A DNA stretch of 64,000 nucleotides from CAVSQX01 sp963730225 (lineage in GTDB: Bacteria > Planctomycetota > Phycisphaerae > Tepidisphaerales > Tepidisphaeraceae), in assembly GCA_963730225.1 (NCBI GenBank), contig CAVSQX010000001.1, positions 1,054,001-1,118,000 of the forward strand. Direction: 5' to 3'. Below, one piece after another: positions 18,070-27,485 of this stretch. Every line of letters begins with the position of its first letter. The first letter of the stretch is position 1. The position numbers were made by a program, and so were the translations under genes. A model generated the notes under the pieces. That model was given only the letters and a program-made list of their open reading frames with translations, made no database searches and was not told where the DNA came from.

Positions 18070-18254
18070 TGACGATGCTCCTGTCCGAAGTCCAACTAGC
18101 TCTCAAAGCATAACGGATCGCTCGGGATGAAGTCGATTCAGGCCCCGGGCCCCATCGAGTTCTGAGCGGACGAGGACTTCAGCTCCGCTCCGATATTTTG
18201 CTTGACGTGGGCAAATCTCGCGCTGAATATTGCCCCAACTGATTGGAGGCCATC

Positions 18255-18560
18255 ATGATTCTGGTGCGGGATATATTTCGATTGAAGTTCGGGCAATCGA
18301 AAGACGCGATCGCATACTGGAAGCAGGCCGTCGAGGCGATCCGAAAAAGCGGATACGCTTCTGAAGGATTTCGCATTCTGACCGACCTGGCCGGCGCTGA
18401 TTATTACACCATTGTCCTCGAGGCGACGTTCAAGTCCGTGGCGGAATGGGAAAAAGCCCACGGCCAAGCCCGCTCCAACAGCAAGTGGAAAGAAATCTAC
18501 GGCAAGATCATTGCCCTGACCGAAAAAGGCCATCGCGAGATTTTCACCGTCGTGGAATGA
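18255..18560 (+). CDS. Small NIPSNAP/dimeric alpha-beta barrel-like protein
   Basis: 101 residues from ATG 18255, which follows GGAGG (18245-18249) at ideal spacing; a TTG four codons earlier is less likely. It begins MILVRDIFRLKFGQSKDAI and ends REIFTVVE, with alternating strands and two amphipathic helices. This is the layout of ferredoxin-like dimeric alpha-beta barrel proteins (NIPSNAP/Dabb type). No catalytic residue can be named. It lies between divergently transcribed sugar genes and glmM and could be co-transcribed with glmM. Confidence 0.7.
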   Translation: MILVRDIFRLKFGQSKDAIAYWKQAVEAIRKSGYASEGFRILTDLAGADYYTIVLEATFKSVAEWEKAHGQARSNSKWKEIYGKIIALTEKGHREIFTVVE

Positions 18561-18695
18561 GTCCCTGGTCGGGGCTTCTGGAAACGCGAATATCCCAGCG
18601 GTCGACGGCGCCAGCCGCCGACGCCGCCGGTGCTGCGCTCGCATCTTCCCACCGACCCGGCTAAATTTCCAAATCGAAAGGATTTTTCAGAACCC

Positions 18696-20078
18696 ATGGA
18701 AGCACTCATGATCGGCGTCTCCGGCGTGCGCGGGACGATCGGCGGAACGCTGACTCCAACCGTGGTTGGCCAAGTGTCGGCCGCGCTGGCGGTGTGGTTG
18801 AACGAAACCAGGCCGCATTCGAACAAACTGAAGGTCGTCTTCGGACGGGACAGCCGGCCCAGCGGAACCTGGGTGCGCGATGCGGCCGTCGCATCTCTGG
18901 TCGCCAGCGGAATCGAGGTGATCGATCTCGACATCGTCACGACTCCCGGCGTGGCGATGATGGTGCAGCATCTCCAGGCCGACGCTGGCGTGATCGCCAC
19001 CGCCTCGCACAATCCGATTCAATGGAATGGCCTGAAATTTCTGACCCGCGACGCCGTCGCTCCCGCGCCGGCGGCCGCGGCACGAATCAAACAGATTTAT
19101 GACCAAAATCGCAGCGCCTGGGTGCGCGTGGCCGATCTGATCGCGCCGACGAAAAACTCGCAAACACACGCCCTGCACACCAAACGCGTACTGGACCGCG
19201 TCGACATTCTCGGCATCAGCTCCCGGCGGTTCAAAGTGGTGCTCGACAGCGTCAACGGAGCCGGTTGCGTCGCCACGCCGGTGTTGCTGCACAAGCTGGG
19301 ATGCCAGCTCGTGCATCTCAACGGCACGCCCAACGGCCAGTTTCCCCACGAGCCCGAGCCGACAGCCGCAAACCTGACAGCCCTGTGCGAAGAAGTGAAG
19401 CGTCAGCGCGCCCACGTCGGCTTCGCCCAGGATCCCGATGCCGATCGCCTGGCCATCGTCGACGAAAACGGCATCTACATCGGCGAAGAATATTCACTGG
19501 CTTTGGCCGCTCAGTTCATCCTCTCCAAAAAGCCCGGCGTGACGGTGACGAATCTTTCCAGCAGCCGAATGCTCGACGACATCGCCGCCGCCACCGGCTC
19601 GACCGTGCTGCGAACACCCGTCGGCGAAGCCAACGTCGTCGCGGCCATGCTGGAAAGCGGCGCGACGATCGGCGGCGAAGGCAACGGCGGCGTTATCGAT
19701 CCGCGCATCGTCCCCGGCCGCGACAGCCTGGTCGGCATGGCCTACGTCCTTCAACTGATGACCAGCACCGGCAAATCCATCAGCCAGCTCGTCGCCGAGC
19801 TGCCGCGTTATGAGATCGTCAAAACAAAATTCGAATGCCGCCGCGAAGACGCCGATCGCGCGGTGGCGGCAATCCGCCAGCAGTTTTCGCAGCAGAGCGA
19901 TGCCAAGATCGACACGCAGGACGGCATTCGGCTCGACTGGATCGCCGAGCGATCCTGGGTGCACGCCCGCCCCAGCAATACCGAGCCCATCATGCGAATC
20001 ATCGCCGAAGCCCCCGACCGCCCCACCGCCGATCGGCGCATCGGGCAGGTGCAGGCGATCGTCAAAGCGCTGTTCTGA
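18696..20078 (+). CDS. glmM: Phosphoglucosamine mutase / phosphohexomutase
   Basis: 460 residues from ATG 18696. The phosphoserine loop is TASHNP (Ser104), the metal-binding loop DPDADR is at 246-251, the sugar-binding loop is GGEGNGGV, and the C-terminal phosphate-binding loop is RPSNTEP. The beginning IGVSGVRGTIG is typical of the GlmM/archaeal-type mutases. It most likely makes glucosamine-1-phosphate for UDP-GlcNAc, but phosphomannomutase activity cannot be excluded. Its 3' end is convergent with the DUF190 gene, 4 bases apart. Confidence 0.88.
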   Translation: MEALMIGVSGVRGTIGGTLTPTVVGQVSAALAVWLNETRPHSNKLKVVFGRDSRPSGTWVRDAAVASLVASGIEVIDLDIVTTPGVAMMVQHLQADAGVIATASHNPIQWNGLKFLTRDAVAPAPAAAARIKQIYDQNRSAWVRVADLIAPTKNSQTHALHTKRVLDRVDILGISSRRFKVVLDSVNGAGCVATPVLLHKLGCQLVHLNGTPNGQFPHEPEPTAANLTALCEEVKRQRAHVGFAQDPDADRLAIVDENGIYIGEEYSLALAAQFILSKKPGVTVTNLSSSRMLDDIAAATGSTVLRTPVGEANVVAAMLESGATIGGEGNGGVIDPRIVPGRDSLVGMAYVLQLMTSTGKSISQLVAELPRYEIVKTKFECRREDADRAVAAIRQQFSQQSDAKIDTQDGIRLDWIAERSWVHARPSNTEPIMRIIAEAPDRPTADRRIGQVQAIVKALF

Positions 20079-20082
20079 AGAA

Positions 20083-20850
20083 TCACGGTGTCGCGCCGGC
20101 GCCTTCGCGATGGCGGTACAAAAGCACCATCACATACTCCATCGTGATCATCCCCTCCTGAACCATCGCCTGAAGATGCGGCAATAGCGACTGGATCTTC
20201 TCCTGCGAATCGACGATCTCGATCACGATCGGAAGATCGGTGGACATCGCCAGCAGATTGGAAGTGTGCACGATACTGTGCGCGCCGAACCCTTCGCTGC
20301 CGCGCAGCACGGTCGCGCCGGCCATTCCCAGCTCGCGCACTTTCTGCACGATCGCTTCGTGCAGCGGCCGGTGCTCGAAACGGTCCGATTCGCCGGCAAA
20401 AACCCGCAGCAGAATTCCATTTTCGTTGATTTGCATGCGCTCTGTCTCCTCGATGCGCGGCAGCGTCGAAAGCGGTTTGAGCTCGGCGCTGATCTGAAGA
20501 TCCCCGGCGTGCGGCTGGGCGCGATGGCGATACATCATCACCACCGCCCGCTCCAGCGTCGCCACGCCGCCAATCATGATTTGGCTCATCGGGCCCTGAA
20601 TGAAGCTCACAATTTTCTCGTGGCTGTCGACGATCTCCACGATCAATGGAACATGCTCGGCCAGCGACCACGCGGAATTTTTCATCAGCCCGTGATACCC
20701 GACGCCCAGAATTCCGCGGATGACTGTCGCGCCGGCCATCTTCGCCGTGCGGGCAGCCCGAACTAGCCGCTCGTGCGTCGGCGTCCACGGCGCGCGATCG
20801 GCGCTGCTTAGAAAAACACGCAAAAGAACTTGTTCGCCCGCAAGGCTCAT
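20083..20850 (-). CDS. Tandem DUF190 protein
   Basis: 255 residues from ATG 20850 made of two DUF190 domains. The first begins MSLAGEQVLLRVFLSSAD and contains KMAGATVIRGILGVG and PLIVEIVDSHEKI. The second begins MQINENGILLRVF and contains GMAGATVLRGSEGFG and PIVIEIVDSQEKI. The domain has a PII-like ferredoxin fold. DUF190 genes are regularly linked to crcB fluoride channels and a crcB lies 13 bases upstream here, so a role in fluoride export regulation is likely. Two domains in one chain is less usual than a single copy. Confidence 0.85.
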   Translation of the reverse strand: MSLAGEQVLLRVFLSSADRAPWTPTHERLVRAARTAKMAGATVIRGILGVGYHGLMKNSAWSLAEHVPLIVEIVDSHEKIVSFIQGPMSQIMIGGVATLERAVVMMYRHRAQPHAGDLQISAELKPLSTLPRIEETERMQINENGILLRVFAGESDRFEHRPLHEAIVQKVRELGMAGATVLRGSEGFGAHSIVHTSNLLAMSTDLPIVIEIVDSQEKIQSLLPHLQAMVQEGMITMEYVMVLLYRHREGAGATP

Positions 20851-20863
20851 GGTTCGCCCGATT

Positions 20864-21239
20864 CTATTTCGCCAGCATACTCCCCAGCCAAACGGCCGCG
20901 ATCCCCAACGCCAGGCTGCCAAGGAGATTCGTCGCAGCGGCCAGGTAAGCGCCGCCGACCGCCAGCTTGTACGATTCGTACATGTAAGTGGAGAACGTCG
21001 TGTACGCGCCGATGAATCCGACGGAGAGCGCCACGACGGTTGTGCCCGAAATCTGGTGCCGCGGACCGTAAACATAGAACCATCCCAGCAGCAGGCTGCC
21101 GGTGATGTTGATGAACAGCGTTCCCACCGGAAACGTGAAACCAAAGCGACCGAAGAAGAGCGAGATGAGCCAGCGCGCCAACCGATCCCACAAATCCCGC
21201 GGCTCCAACAGCCAGGCACCGGATCAGCGCATTGCTCAT
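20864..21239 (-). CDS. crcB: CrcB/Fluc fluoride ion channel (frame break near 21183)
   Basis: The protein starts MSNALIRCLAVGAAGFVGS and, after removing one base in the CC pair at 21182-21183, continues LARWLISLFFGRFGFTFPVGTLFINITGS. The polar track GTLFINITGSLLLG, with the conserved Asn, and VGFIGAYTTFSTYMYE with the FST/Phe-box are the fluoride-channel signatures. About 124 residues with four membrane segments, the normal size. It exports toxic fluoride as a dual-topology dimer. Together with the DUF190 gene it forms a two-gene operon. I see no fluoride riboswitch in front of it. Confidence 0.88.
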
Positions 21240-21260
21240 GCAATCTCCTTGAAGGCTCCC

Positions 21261-21308
21261 AAAACAAAATGCCCCGCCAGGGTTCAGTCCTGGCGGGGCG
21301 TTGTTTTA
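21261..21308 (-). terminator. Rho-independent terminator with perfect 11-bp stem (bidirectional)
   Basis: GCCCCGCCAGG (21271-21281) pairs perfectly with CCTGGCGGGGC (21289-21299) around a 7-base loop. On the reverse strand it is followed by ATTTTGTTTT, so it ends transcription of the GH28 gene before crcB. The forward side also has GTTGTTTTA. Confidence 0.85.
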
Positions 21309-21411
21309 CTGACGTCCCGCGGACCGTCGGTCCGACAGGAGTCATTGGCTCAAATTCACGAGCGGTTCCGGCGGACTCCACCGCCTTTTCAGTTATATGC
21401 CCAGATGATAA

Positions 21412-24400
21412 TCAATCGCGGTCGGGTTTCCAAGAAACCGCTCGCCGACGCCGTCGCAGCGTCGCCAGCGCACTCCCGCCAACAGCCCGATACACGCCGG
21501 CTCGGGAACCGAAACGGAAATCTCCGCGGTCGCTGTGCCGACGCTTGCACCGCCGAATCCGCTCAGAGCAGCACCCTGCGTGTTAAACGCATTGTCGATC
21601 AGCGTGTAATCATCCCCGTTCACAACCCCGTCGTAATTGAAGTCCCCGTTGCGCCAACCCGCCAGCCCATTGTTGAACCCGTTGTCGATCAGCGTGTAGT
21701 CGCTGCCGTTTACCACACCGTCGAGATTCGCATCTCCAAAGTACGTGTACTTCACCAGCACATCGCTGACGGCAACGGATTGGCCGTCGAAGGTGTTCAG
21801 CAGCGGATTATCCGCGCCGTCATTGTTGAGCACGACGCCTAGGGCGGTGTTGCCGGTGGTTTGGGCGGTCGAGGACATAATCCCGCCAACGCCCGTCCAA
21901 CTTCCACCGTTGTAGCCGGCGGCAATCAAGCCGGTGATCGCGGCGACATTCCCGTTATGCACGATCATATCGTTGTTGGTCAGATCAAGTTTGCCGCTGC
22001 TGATGCTCAGCGACGGCGTCACCACCACGCTGCGGTTGCTGCTCTGCGGCGACGGAGCCGGCGCCACCGCCGCATTGCCTCCACTGATGTTGATTCCCGC
22101 CACGGTCCGAGCCAGCGGCCCCGCCCCGCCGCTTTGAGCGATGAAGCTCAATGTTCCGCCCGTATTCACGTCCAGCGGCGAGGAAGTTATTGCTCCGCTC
22201 ACACCGATTGCCAGCGTTCCCTGATTGATCTGTGTGTCAGCGCCGGAATAACTGGCCGCCGCCGAAATCGTCACCGTGTCGCTGCCGGTTTTGATCAATC
22301 CTCCCGTGCCAGTGATGGGAAGTGCGAGACTGATATTACCCGCGCTGCCGCCGATGGAACTGGTCGATTCCAGCGTCAATGAGCCGATCACCGGCGTCAG
22401 CGAAACCGTTCCCGATCCGCCGTTATTGTTCAGCGTAGCGGTCGGAGCCGACGTATATCCGCTGCCCGTTGAAGTCGTCTGAATTCCCACGATGGCGAAG
22501 TTGTTTGCGTTCCCGGTAGCCGCCGCGCCGGAACCGTTGCCGCCGACAAATGTGATGATGGGAGCCGCGTCGTAACCAGAGCCGGGATTGAAAACCGTAA
22601 TTCCCGTCAGCGAGGTTCCAGTCAGAATCGCCTCGACTAACGCCCCCGATCCCTTTCCATCCGAAGGCGTGATGATCACCGAAGGCGCCGTCACCGGCGG
22701 ATTGGAAGTGCCGGCAACGGTAAAAGTCCCCGTGAACCCGCTGAACGACGCCGCCGTAATTCCCAGGCTCGGCGTGGCCGCCGCCGCGCCGGAGCTGAAG
22801 CTGATCGTCGAGCCCGCGCCCACCCCGCCCAGCGTCGTCGTGTATCCGACTCCCTTCACGCCGCTCACCACGCTGGCGGTCGTTGCGCTGCTGTTGGTCA
22901 GCGTCCCCCCGTTGAGCGTGATCGGCTCGTCAATCGCCAAGCCATTCAGGTCCAGCGAGCCGCTGGTGTTGACCATGGTTCCACCAGGTTTTGCCCCGGT
23001 GCCCGTGCCTAGCGTTCCGGCCGCGCCCAGCGCATTGATCGATCCAATCTTCAGCGTTCCGCCGTTAATGATCGTTCCACCCGTGTACGCGTTGGATGTC
23101 GAGATCGTCGCGCTGCTGCTGCCGGTTTTGGTCAGCGAGCCCGAACCGGCGATCATCCCGCTGCCGCTGATCGTGTACGCCGCGGAACTGTTGCTGATCG
23201 TCACCGAAAGCGGCGAAACAGCCGCGTTCAGCGTCACATTGTAATGGCCGTTGTTGGAATCGTTGAATGTCACATTCGAAGAATTCGTGTACGCCGTAAA
23301 ACTCGACCCCGTATTCCAGTTCTGATTGCCCGTAACATCCCACGTCGCGCCGTCCCCCAGCGATATCCCCGCCACGCTTGCCCCGGTGTTGTTCCACGTA
23401 ATACTCACCGCGCCCATCGGCGTGACATTTGTCAGGCCCTCTTCGTCAATCGCTTGATTCGTGCTCAAGCCCGAAAGATTGATGTTCGTTCCCCACCACA
23501 GACTCATTCCCGAACTGGCGTTGTCCGTCACATTGCTGAACGACAACCCCGTCAAATTGCTCGGCGTCGTGTTCAAATCGTAAAGCAGCCCGGTATTCGA
23601 CGATCCGGTGATGCTGATGTTGTTGAACCCGATGTTTTCCCAGAACGGCGTCATCGTGTCGGCCGCATAATTGGTCTGCGTCGGGCTGCCGGGGAAATTA
23701 TTTCCCCCGTTGTAGAAGCTGTCGATCAGAATCGGGTCGGCGACATTGTTCATCACGATGTTTGTGAAAAGTACGTTGCGAACCGGCACCCCCGACCCGC
23801 CGCCCGAATCCGCCGACGCATCCTCCGCCTTCAGACGCAGCCCGTTGCCCGTGCCGTTGAACGTGATGTTGCTGACGACCATGTTCGTCAAACCCTTCAG
23901 GCTCCCGCCTCCCACCGAAATTCCATGCCCCGCCCCGATCGTGTCGTTGGTGATCAGAATATTGCTGCACGCCGTGGATGCGGTTTTCGCCACAATGTCG
24001 TCGTCGCCGTCGTTGATGTTGCAGTTTTCGATCGTGAAATTGGTCCCGCCAAAATCAATCCCATCCGTGTTGGAAATATATTTGTTGCCATTGGCCGCCA
24101 GCGTTCCCGGGTCGGCGATGGTGACGCCGTTGATGGTGACATTCGTATCGCCTTCAACCGCCAGATGCTCCTGGGCCGCGTTTTCAATCGACACGCCGGT
24201 GATTTCCAGCGTCGTCACGCTGCCCAGATCCACCATTTTGCTGCTGCCCTCCGTGGTCGTCGCGCCCCCGTTGATGATGCCGCTGCCGCTGATCTCCATG
24301 TTCGACGTGCTGCCGCTGGTTTGAATCAGCGTGTTGGCGGGAGTGGCATCCAGAAGAACCGCCCCGCTGGCCAGTTGCAGATTCACGTTGCTGCGCATCG

Positions 24401-24704
24401 TGATCGTGTTGGAATTAAAAGTCCCCGCCGGGATTAAAACCGTCCCGCCGCCCGAAAGCGCCGACACATAAGAAATGTATGCGTTGATGGCCGTCGCATT
24501 GTTCGATGAGCTGGTGCTGGCCGCGACGCCGCCGTTGATGCTGGCGTTGGCTGTCGTGATGTTGTAGACGTTGCTCGCATTGAAGCTGGGCAGCGAAGTT
24601 GCCTGGCCCCACGCATGCGAAGCTGACCCCGCAAACGCCGTCGCGGCGATCAGTATAGAATCCACCCGTCCCAGCCGTTTGCCGGTCACGACTTTGATTC
24701 GCAT
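21412..24704 (-). CDS. Secreted GH28 polygalacturonase fused to beta-strand repeats, dockerin-like repeats and a PEP-CTERM tail
   Basis: About 1098 residues. A signal peptide (to about residue 34) is followed by a right-handed beta-helix with every GH28 catalytic motif: NTD (212-214), DDD (234-236), GHG (259-261) and RLK (290-292). A long Gly/Ser/Thr-rich region with autotransporter-associated beta-strand repeats (SLTKTGSSS, GLIKTGSDTVTIS) follows. Two calcium-loop repeats (YFGDANLDGVVNGSDYTLID and FNYDGVVNGDDYTLID) form a dockerin-type pair. The end is VPEPACIGLLAG; restoring one base near 21475 gives SALATLRRRRR and a stop at 21412, a proper PEP-CTERM tail. It should hydrolyse pectin-like galacturonans at the cell surface. 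Confidence 0.88.
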
Positions 24705-24761
24705 GAATTCTCCACCGCCGACGCCTCAAGCCGCAAAAAAAGGCCCGCACCACTCCGTGCG

Positions 24762-24767
24762 ATTATA
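24762..24767 (-). promoter_or_regulatory. Likely -10 box of the GH28 gene
   Basis: The reverse strand reads TATAAT within the palindrome ATTATATAAT (24762-24771), about 58 bases before the GH28 start codon. No convincing -35 box was found. Between it and the start, the leader contains a 5-bp hairpin (24746-24761) followed by a run of seven T on the transcript strand, an attenuator-like arrangement. Confidence 0.4.
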
Positions 24768-24848
24768 TAATCTACCCTCAAGTCCCCCGCCGGCCCAGCA
24801 TTAAATCACATTTCCGCACGTCGTTGCCGGTTATCAAACGCAAATCAT

Positions 24849-24886
24849 CTTGTCACCCTGTCACCTAGTCACCTTGTCACCTTATC
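24849..24886 (+). repeat. TGTCACCT short tandem repeats upstream of ispG
   Basis: Four to five imperfect units of TTGTCACC / CTGTCACC / TAGTCACC. They are the same units as in the repeat in front of sdhB (4260-4344) and are again followed by a pyrimidine-rich stretch and a promoter-like element. Too short and irregular for CRISPR. Confidence 0.6.
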
Positions 24887-24933
24887 TTTCGCCTTCCTGC
24901 CATTCTCCACCCTCCATTCTCCATCCTCCCCAG

Positions 24934-24962
24934 TTGCCTCTCTCCCCCGCCTTCCGTACGAT
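24934..24962 (+). promoter_or_regulatory. Predicted sigma-70 promoter of ispG, leaderless geometry
   Basis: TTGCCT (24934-24939), a 17-base spacer and TACGAT (24957-24962). ATG 24970 follows 7 bases later and no Shine-Dalgarno is visible in the CT-rich region. Confidence 0.5.
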
Positions 24963-24969
24963 TTCCCGC

Positions 24970-26220
24970 ATGATTCCACGTCGGCCCACGCGCAAAATCA
25001 CCTTCGGCGATCAATCCCACGGTTTCGTCTCAATCGGCGGCGACGCGCCGGTTTCCGTGCAAACCATGACCGCCGGCTACACCCACGAAATCGACAAGTG
25101 CGTCGCCGAAATTCACAAGCTCGCCGCCGCCGGTGCCGACATCGTGCGCGTCGCCGTGCCGGAGAAAAAAGACACCGCCGCGCTGAAGGAAATTCTGCCG
25201 CAGGTCACCGTTCCGATCGTCGCCGACGTCCATTTCCATTTTCAGCGCGCCCTTGAAGCCATCGACGCCGGCGTCCACAAAATCCGCCTCAACCCCGGCA
25301 ACATCAACGATCGCGCCCAGGTCAAAGATGTCATCCAGGCCTGCAAAGCCAAAAAACTCCCCATCCGCATCGGCGTCAACGAAGGCTCCATCGTCGAACG
25401 CAAAGACAAACAAAAACGCCTCAAGGAACTGGGCGGCGTCTTCTCCGACAACAAGCACGGCCATTTCCTGGCCATCATGATCGCCAAGCTCGAAGAATAT
25501 CTCGACATCTTCCACGAAGAAGATTTCCACGACATCTGCATCAGCGCCAAAAGCATCGACCCCCTGCTGGTCATCGACGCCTACCGCGCCATCTCCGAAC
25601 GCTTCGACTACCCCTTGCACCTTGGCGTCACCCACGCCGGCCCCAAGGAAACCGGCACCATCCGCTCCGTCGTTCCCCTCGGCCACCTGCTCGCCAGCGG
25701 CATCGGCGACACCGTCCGCATCTCCTACGCCAACGACCCCGTCTACGAAGTTCAGGACGGCCTGGAGCTCATGTACATCCTCGGCCTCCGCACCCGCAAA
25801 GGCGCCGAGCTCATCGCCTGCCCCACCTGCGGCCGAATCCAGGTCGATCTTTTCAAACTCGTCCAAGACGTCCGCAAACGCCTCGCCGACGAAATCCAAC
25901 TCCCCATCAAGGTGGCGGTGATGGGCTGCGTCGTGAACGGCCCCGGCGAATGCGAAGGCGCCGACATCGCCATCTTCGCCGGCGACCGCCGCGGCATCAT
26001 CTACGTCCAGGGCGAAAAAGTCGCCAACGTCCCCGAAGAGAAAATTCTCGACGCCCTGCTCGATGAATGCCGCAAATTCCAATCCGCCGTCGCTTCCGGC
26101 CAAGCGCGCCTCGGCGAAAAGAAAGTGGATATTCTGCCGCCGGATCCGATCGGGGAATTAGGGAGTGGATGGGAGAAGATTCAAAAAGAAAAGGGCACGG
26201 CGCTGCCGGTTTTGAAGTGA
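24970..26220 (+). CDS. ispG: 4-hydroxy-3-methylbut-2-en-1-yl diphosphate synthase
   Basis: 416 residues from ATG 24970. It catalyses the penultimate step of the MEP isoprenoid pathway with a 4Fe-4S cluster. The cluster cysteines are C284 and C287 (IACPTCGRIQ) and C320 (MGCVVNGPGE). VADVHFHFQRALEA, KIRLNPGNI and RIGVNEGS are family landmarks of the TIM-barrel part. Extending the frame back to 24850 would translate the tandem repeats and is not credible. The gene stands alone between a divergent surface protein and Uma2. Confidence 0.96.
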   Translation: MIPRRPTRKITFGDQSHGFVSIGGDAPVSVQTMTAGYTHEIDKCVAEIHKLAAAGADIVRVAVPEKKDTAALKEILPQVTVPIVADVHFHFQRALEAIDAGVHKIRLNPGNINDRAQVKDVIQACKAKKLPIRIGVNEGSIVERKDKQKRLKELGGVFSDNKHGHFLAIMIAKLEEYLDIFHEEDFHDICISAKSIDPLLVIDAYRAISERFDYPLHLGVTHAGPKETGTIRSVVPLGHLLASGIGDTVRISYANDPVYEVQDGLELMYILGLRTRKGAELIACPTCGRIQVDLFKLVQDVRKRLADEIQLPIKVAVMGCVVNGPGECEGADIAIFAGDRRGIIYVQGEKVANVPEEKILDALLDECRKFQSAVASGQARLGEKKVDILPPDPIGELGSGWEKIQKEKGTALPVLK

Positions 26221-26225
26221 GCGGC

Positions 26226-26257
26226 AAATGTTACGTTTGTTACAAAATGTTACGTTT
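26226..26257 (+). repeat. Pair of 13-bp direct repeats downstream of ispG
   Basis: AAATGTTACGTTT occurs at 26226-26238 and again at 26245-26257, 19 bp apart, with a third GTTAC between them. It lies 5 bases after the ispG stop and about 80 bases before the Uma2 start. The spacing would suit a regulator binding two sites on nearly one DNA face, but no factor can be named. Confidence 0.4.
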
Positions 26258-26322
26258 TACGCGATGTTTGTCAGTTTATTGCCATAATCCTCCTTGGCGA
26301 GTCAGGCAAGCCGCGGGCTTGG

Positions 26323-26328
26323 TATAAT
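26323..26328 (+). promoter_or_regulatory. -10 box of the Uma2 gene, leaderless geometry
   Basis: Perfect TATAAT at 26323-26328, with ATG 26339 ten bases downstream and no Shine-Dalgarno. The -35 region is not convincing. Confidence 0.4.
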
Positions 26329-26338
26329 CACCCTTCGA

Positions 26339-27007
26339 ATGACGATCACCGACCAATCCATCGGCAAAGACAAACCGAGCACGTCTGACGTGCAGCGTTT
26401 TGTCTTCCAAGAGGCTGATTGGAATTTTTACGAGCAGGTCAGTTCGAAGCTGGATGAGCAGCGCGTGTTTGTGACATTTTACAAAGGGAGATTGGAGATC
26501 GTGACGCTTTCCCACCAGCACGAGCGCATTGTGTGGTTGATTTCTCAAATGATAGTTGTGCTTGCCGAAGAAACCGGCACCCCGCTCGGACCCTGTGGCA
26601 TGTCCACGCTGAAACGCGCTGATCTGCAGGAAGCCATCGAACCCGACTCCAGTTTTTACATCCAGCATGAAGAGCAGATGCGCGGCAAAAATGAAATTGA
26701 CCTGACCACCGATCCGCCGCCCGATCTGGCCATCGAGGTGGAAGTCACCCGCCGCCTCGGCCAGCGCCGAACGATCTACCGCGACTTGGGCGTGCCCGAA
26801 CTATGGGTCTGGCGAAACGACAGTCTTCATTTCCTTCTTCGCAGAGGCCAGGATTACCAAACTGCCGAAAAAAGCGCAGTGTTCGGCTTGCTGACCGCCG
26901 CCGAGCTATCGCAGTTCGTTTTGGCCGGATTGAATCAGGAGGGAACGGCTTGGATCAAATCGTTCCGCAACCGCGTCCGTCAGGTGATTCTGGACGCACG
27001 GCAATAG
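26339..27007 (+). CDS. Uma2 family (DUF820) restriction-endonuclease-like protein
   Basis: 222 residues from ATG 26339. The PD-(D/E)XK fold of Uma2 proteins is visible in SHQHERIVWLISQMI (conserved H-E-x-x-V), EPDSSFYI (the E/PD motif) and PPDLAIEVEVTRR followed by YRDLGVPELWVW (the E-x-E-V and Y-x-x-x-G-V-x-E-x-W motifs). Here the usual D-L-V-V-E-V-x-S is PDLAIEVEVTR. Uma2 genes are greatly expanded in cyanobacteria and planctomycetes and their biological role is unsettled. It appears to be a single gene, with a small membrane protein following. Confidence 0.88.
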   Translation: MTITDQSIGKDKPSTSDVQRFVFQEADWNFYEQVSSKLDEQRVFVTFYKGRLEIVTLSHQHERIVWLISQMIVVLAEETGTPLGPCGMSTLKRADLQEAIEPDSSFYIQHEEQMRGKNEIDLTTDPPPDLAIEVEVTRRLGQRRTIYRDLGVPELWVWRNDSLHFLLRRGQDYQTAEKSAVFGLLTAAELSQFVLAGLNQEGTAWIKSFRNRVRQVILDARQ

Positions 27008-27039
27008 CATGGAAGAATGAGTTCGAGTTTCCGCCCGAG

Positions 27040-27369
27040 ATGAACGCATTCGAAGCCGCCATCATCGCGTCCCCGGTTGCCGGCGGTTTAGGCGCGTTTC
27101 ACGCCGCTGCGGGGCATGGTGTAGGTTTGTCGGCATCATGTGTCGTTCTCGGCGTTGCCTGCGGCGCTGTAGCGTACGCTGCGCTGGGGCTTGGGTTGGG
27201 CGCACTCCTTTTGCCGCTCTCGTTCGACACCAAACGCGGCCAGGCCAAGCAAGGACCACTGGCACTTGCGTCTCAGTTCATAGCCGTATTCTCGGTCATA
27301 GCCTCGCCGTTCGCCGCCTGGTTCCTCGGTTGGATTGCATCCGTTGGACTTATCGCACTTTTGAAATGA
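27040..27369 (+). CDS. Small hypothetical membrane protein
   Basis: 109 residues from ATG 27040, preceded by GCCCGAGATG without a clear Shine-Dalgarno. It has three to four hydrophobic stretches rich in Ala, Gly and Leu (ASCVVLGVACGAVAYAALG, then LASQFIAVFSVIASPFAAW) separated by one polar loop (DTKRGQAKQG). I do not recognise the family. It follows the Uma2 gene on the same strand by 32 bases and may be co-transcribed. Confidence 0.55.
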   Translation: MNAFEAAIIASPVAGGLGAFHAAAGHGVGLSASCVVLGVACGAVAYAALGLGLGALLLPLSFDTKRGQAKQGPLALASQFIAVFSVIASPFAAWFLGWIASVGLIALLK

Positions 27370-27485
27370 TTTCATGACTGAACCCGCCGTTAAGACACTC
27401 ACTCCGCCGATCTTCGCAACAGAAAAGATGCTGTTCGCTTGCCGCAAACTAAACTGAATCGCCCAATTGCGAGGATGAGATAACG

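Noticed and set aside
21239..21420. Fluoride riboswitch upstream of crcB
   Set aside because: The region mainly holds an intrinsic terminator; the conserved riboswitch core was not seen by eye. A covariance search would settle it.
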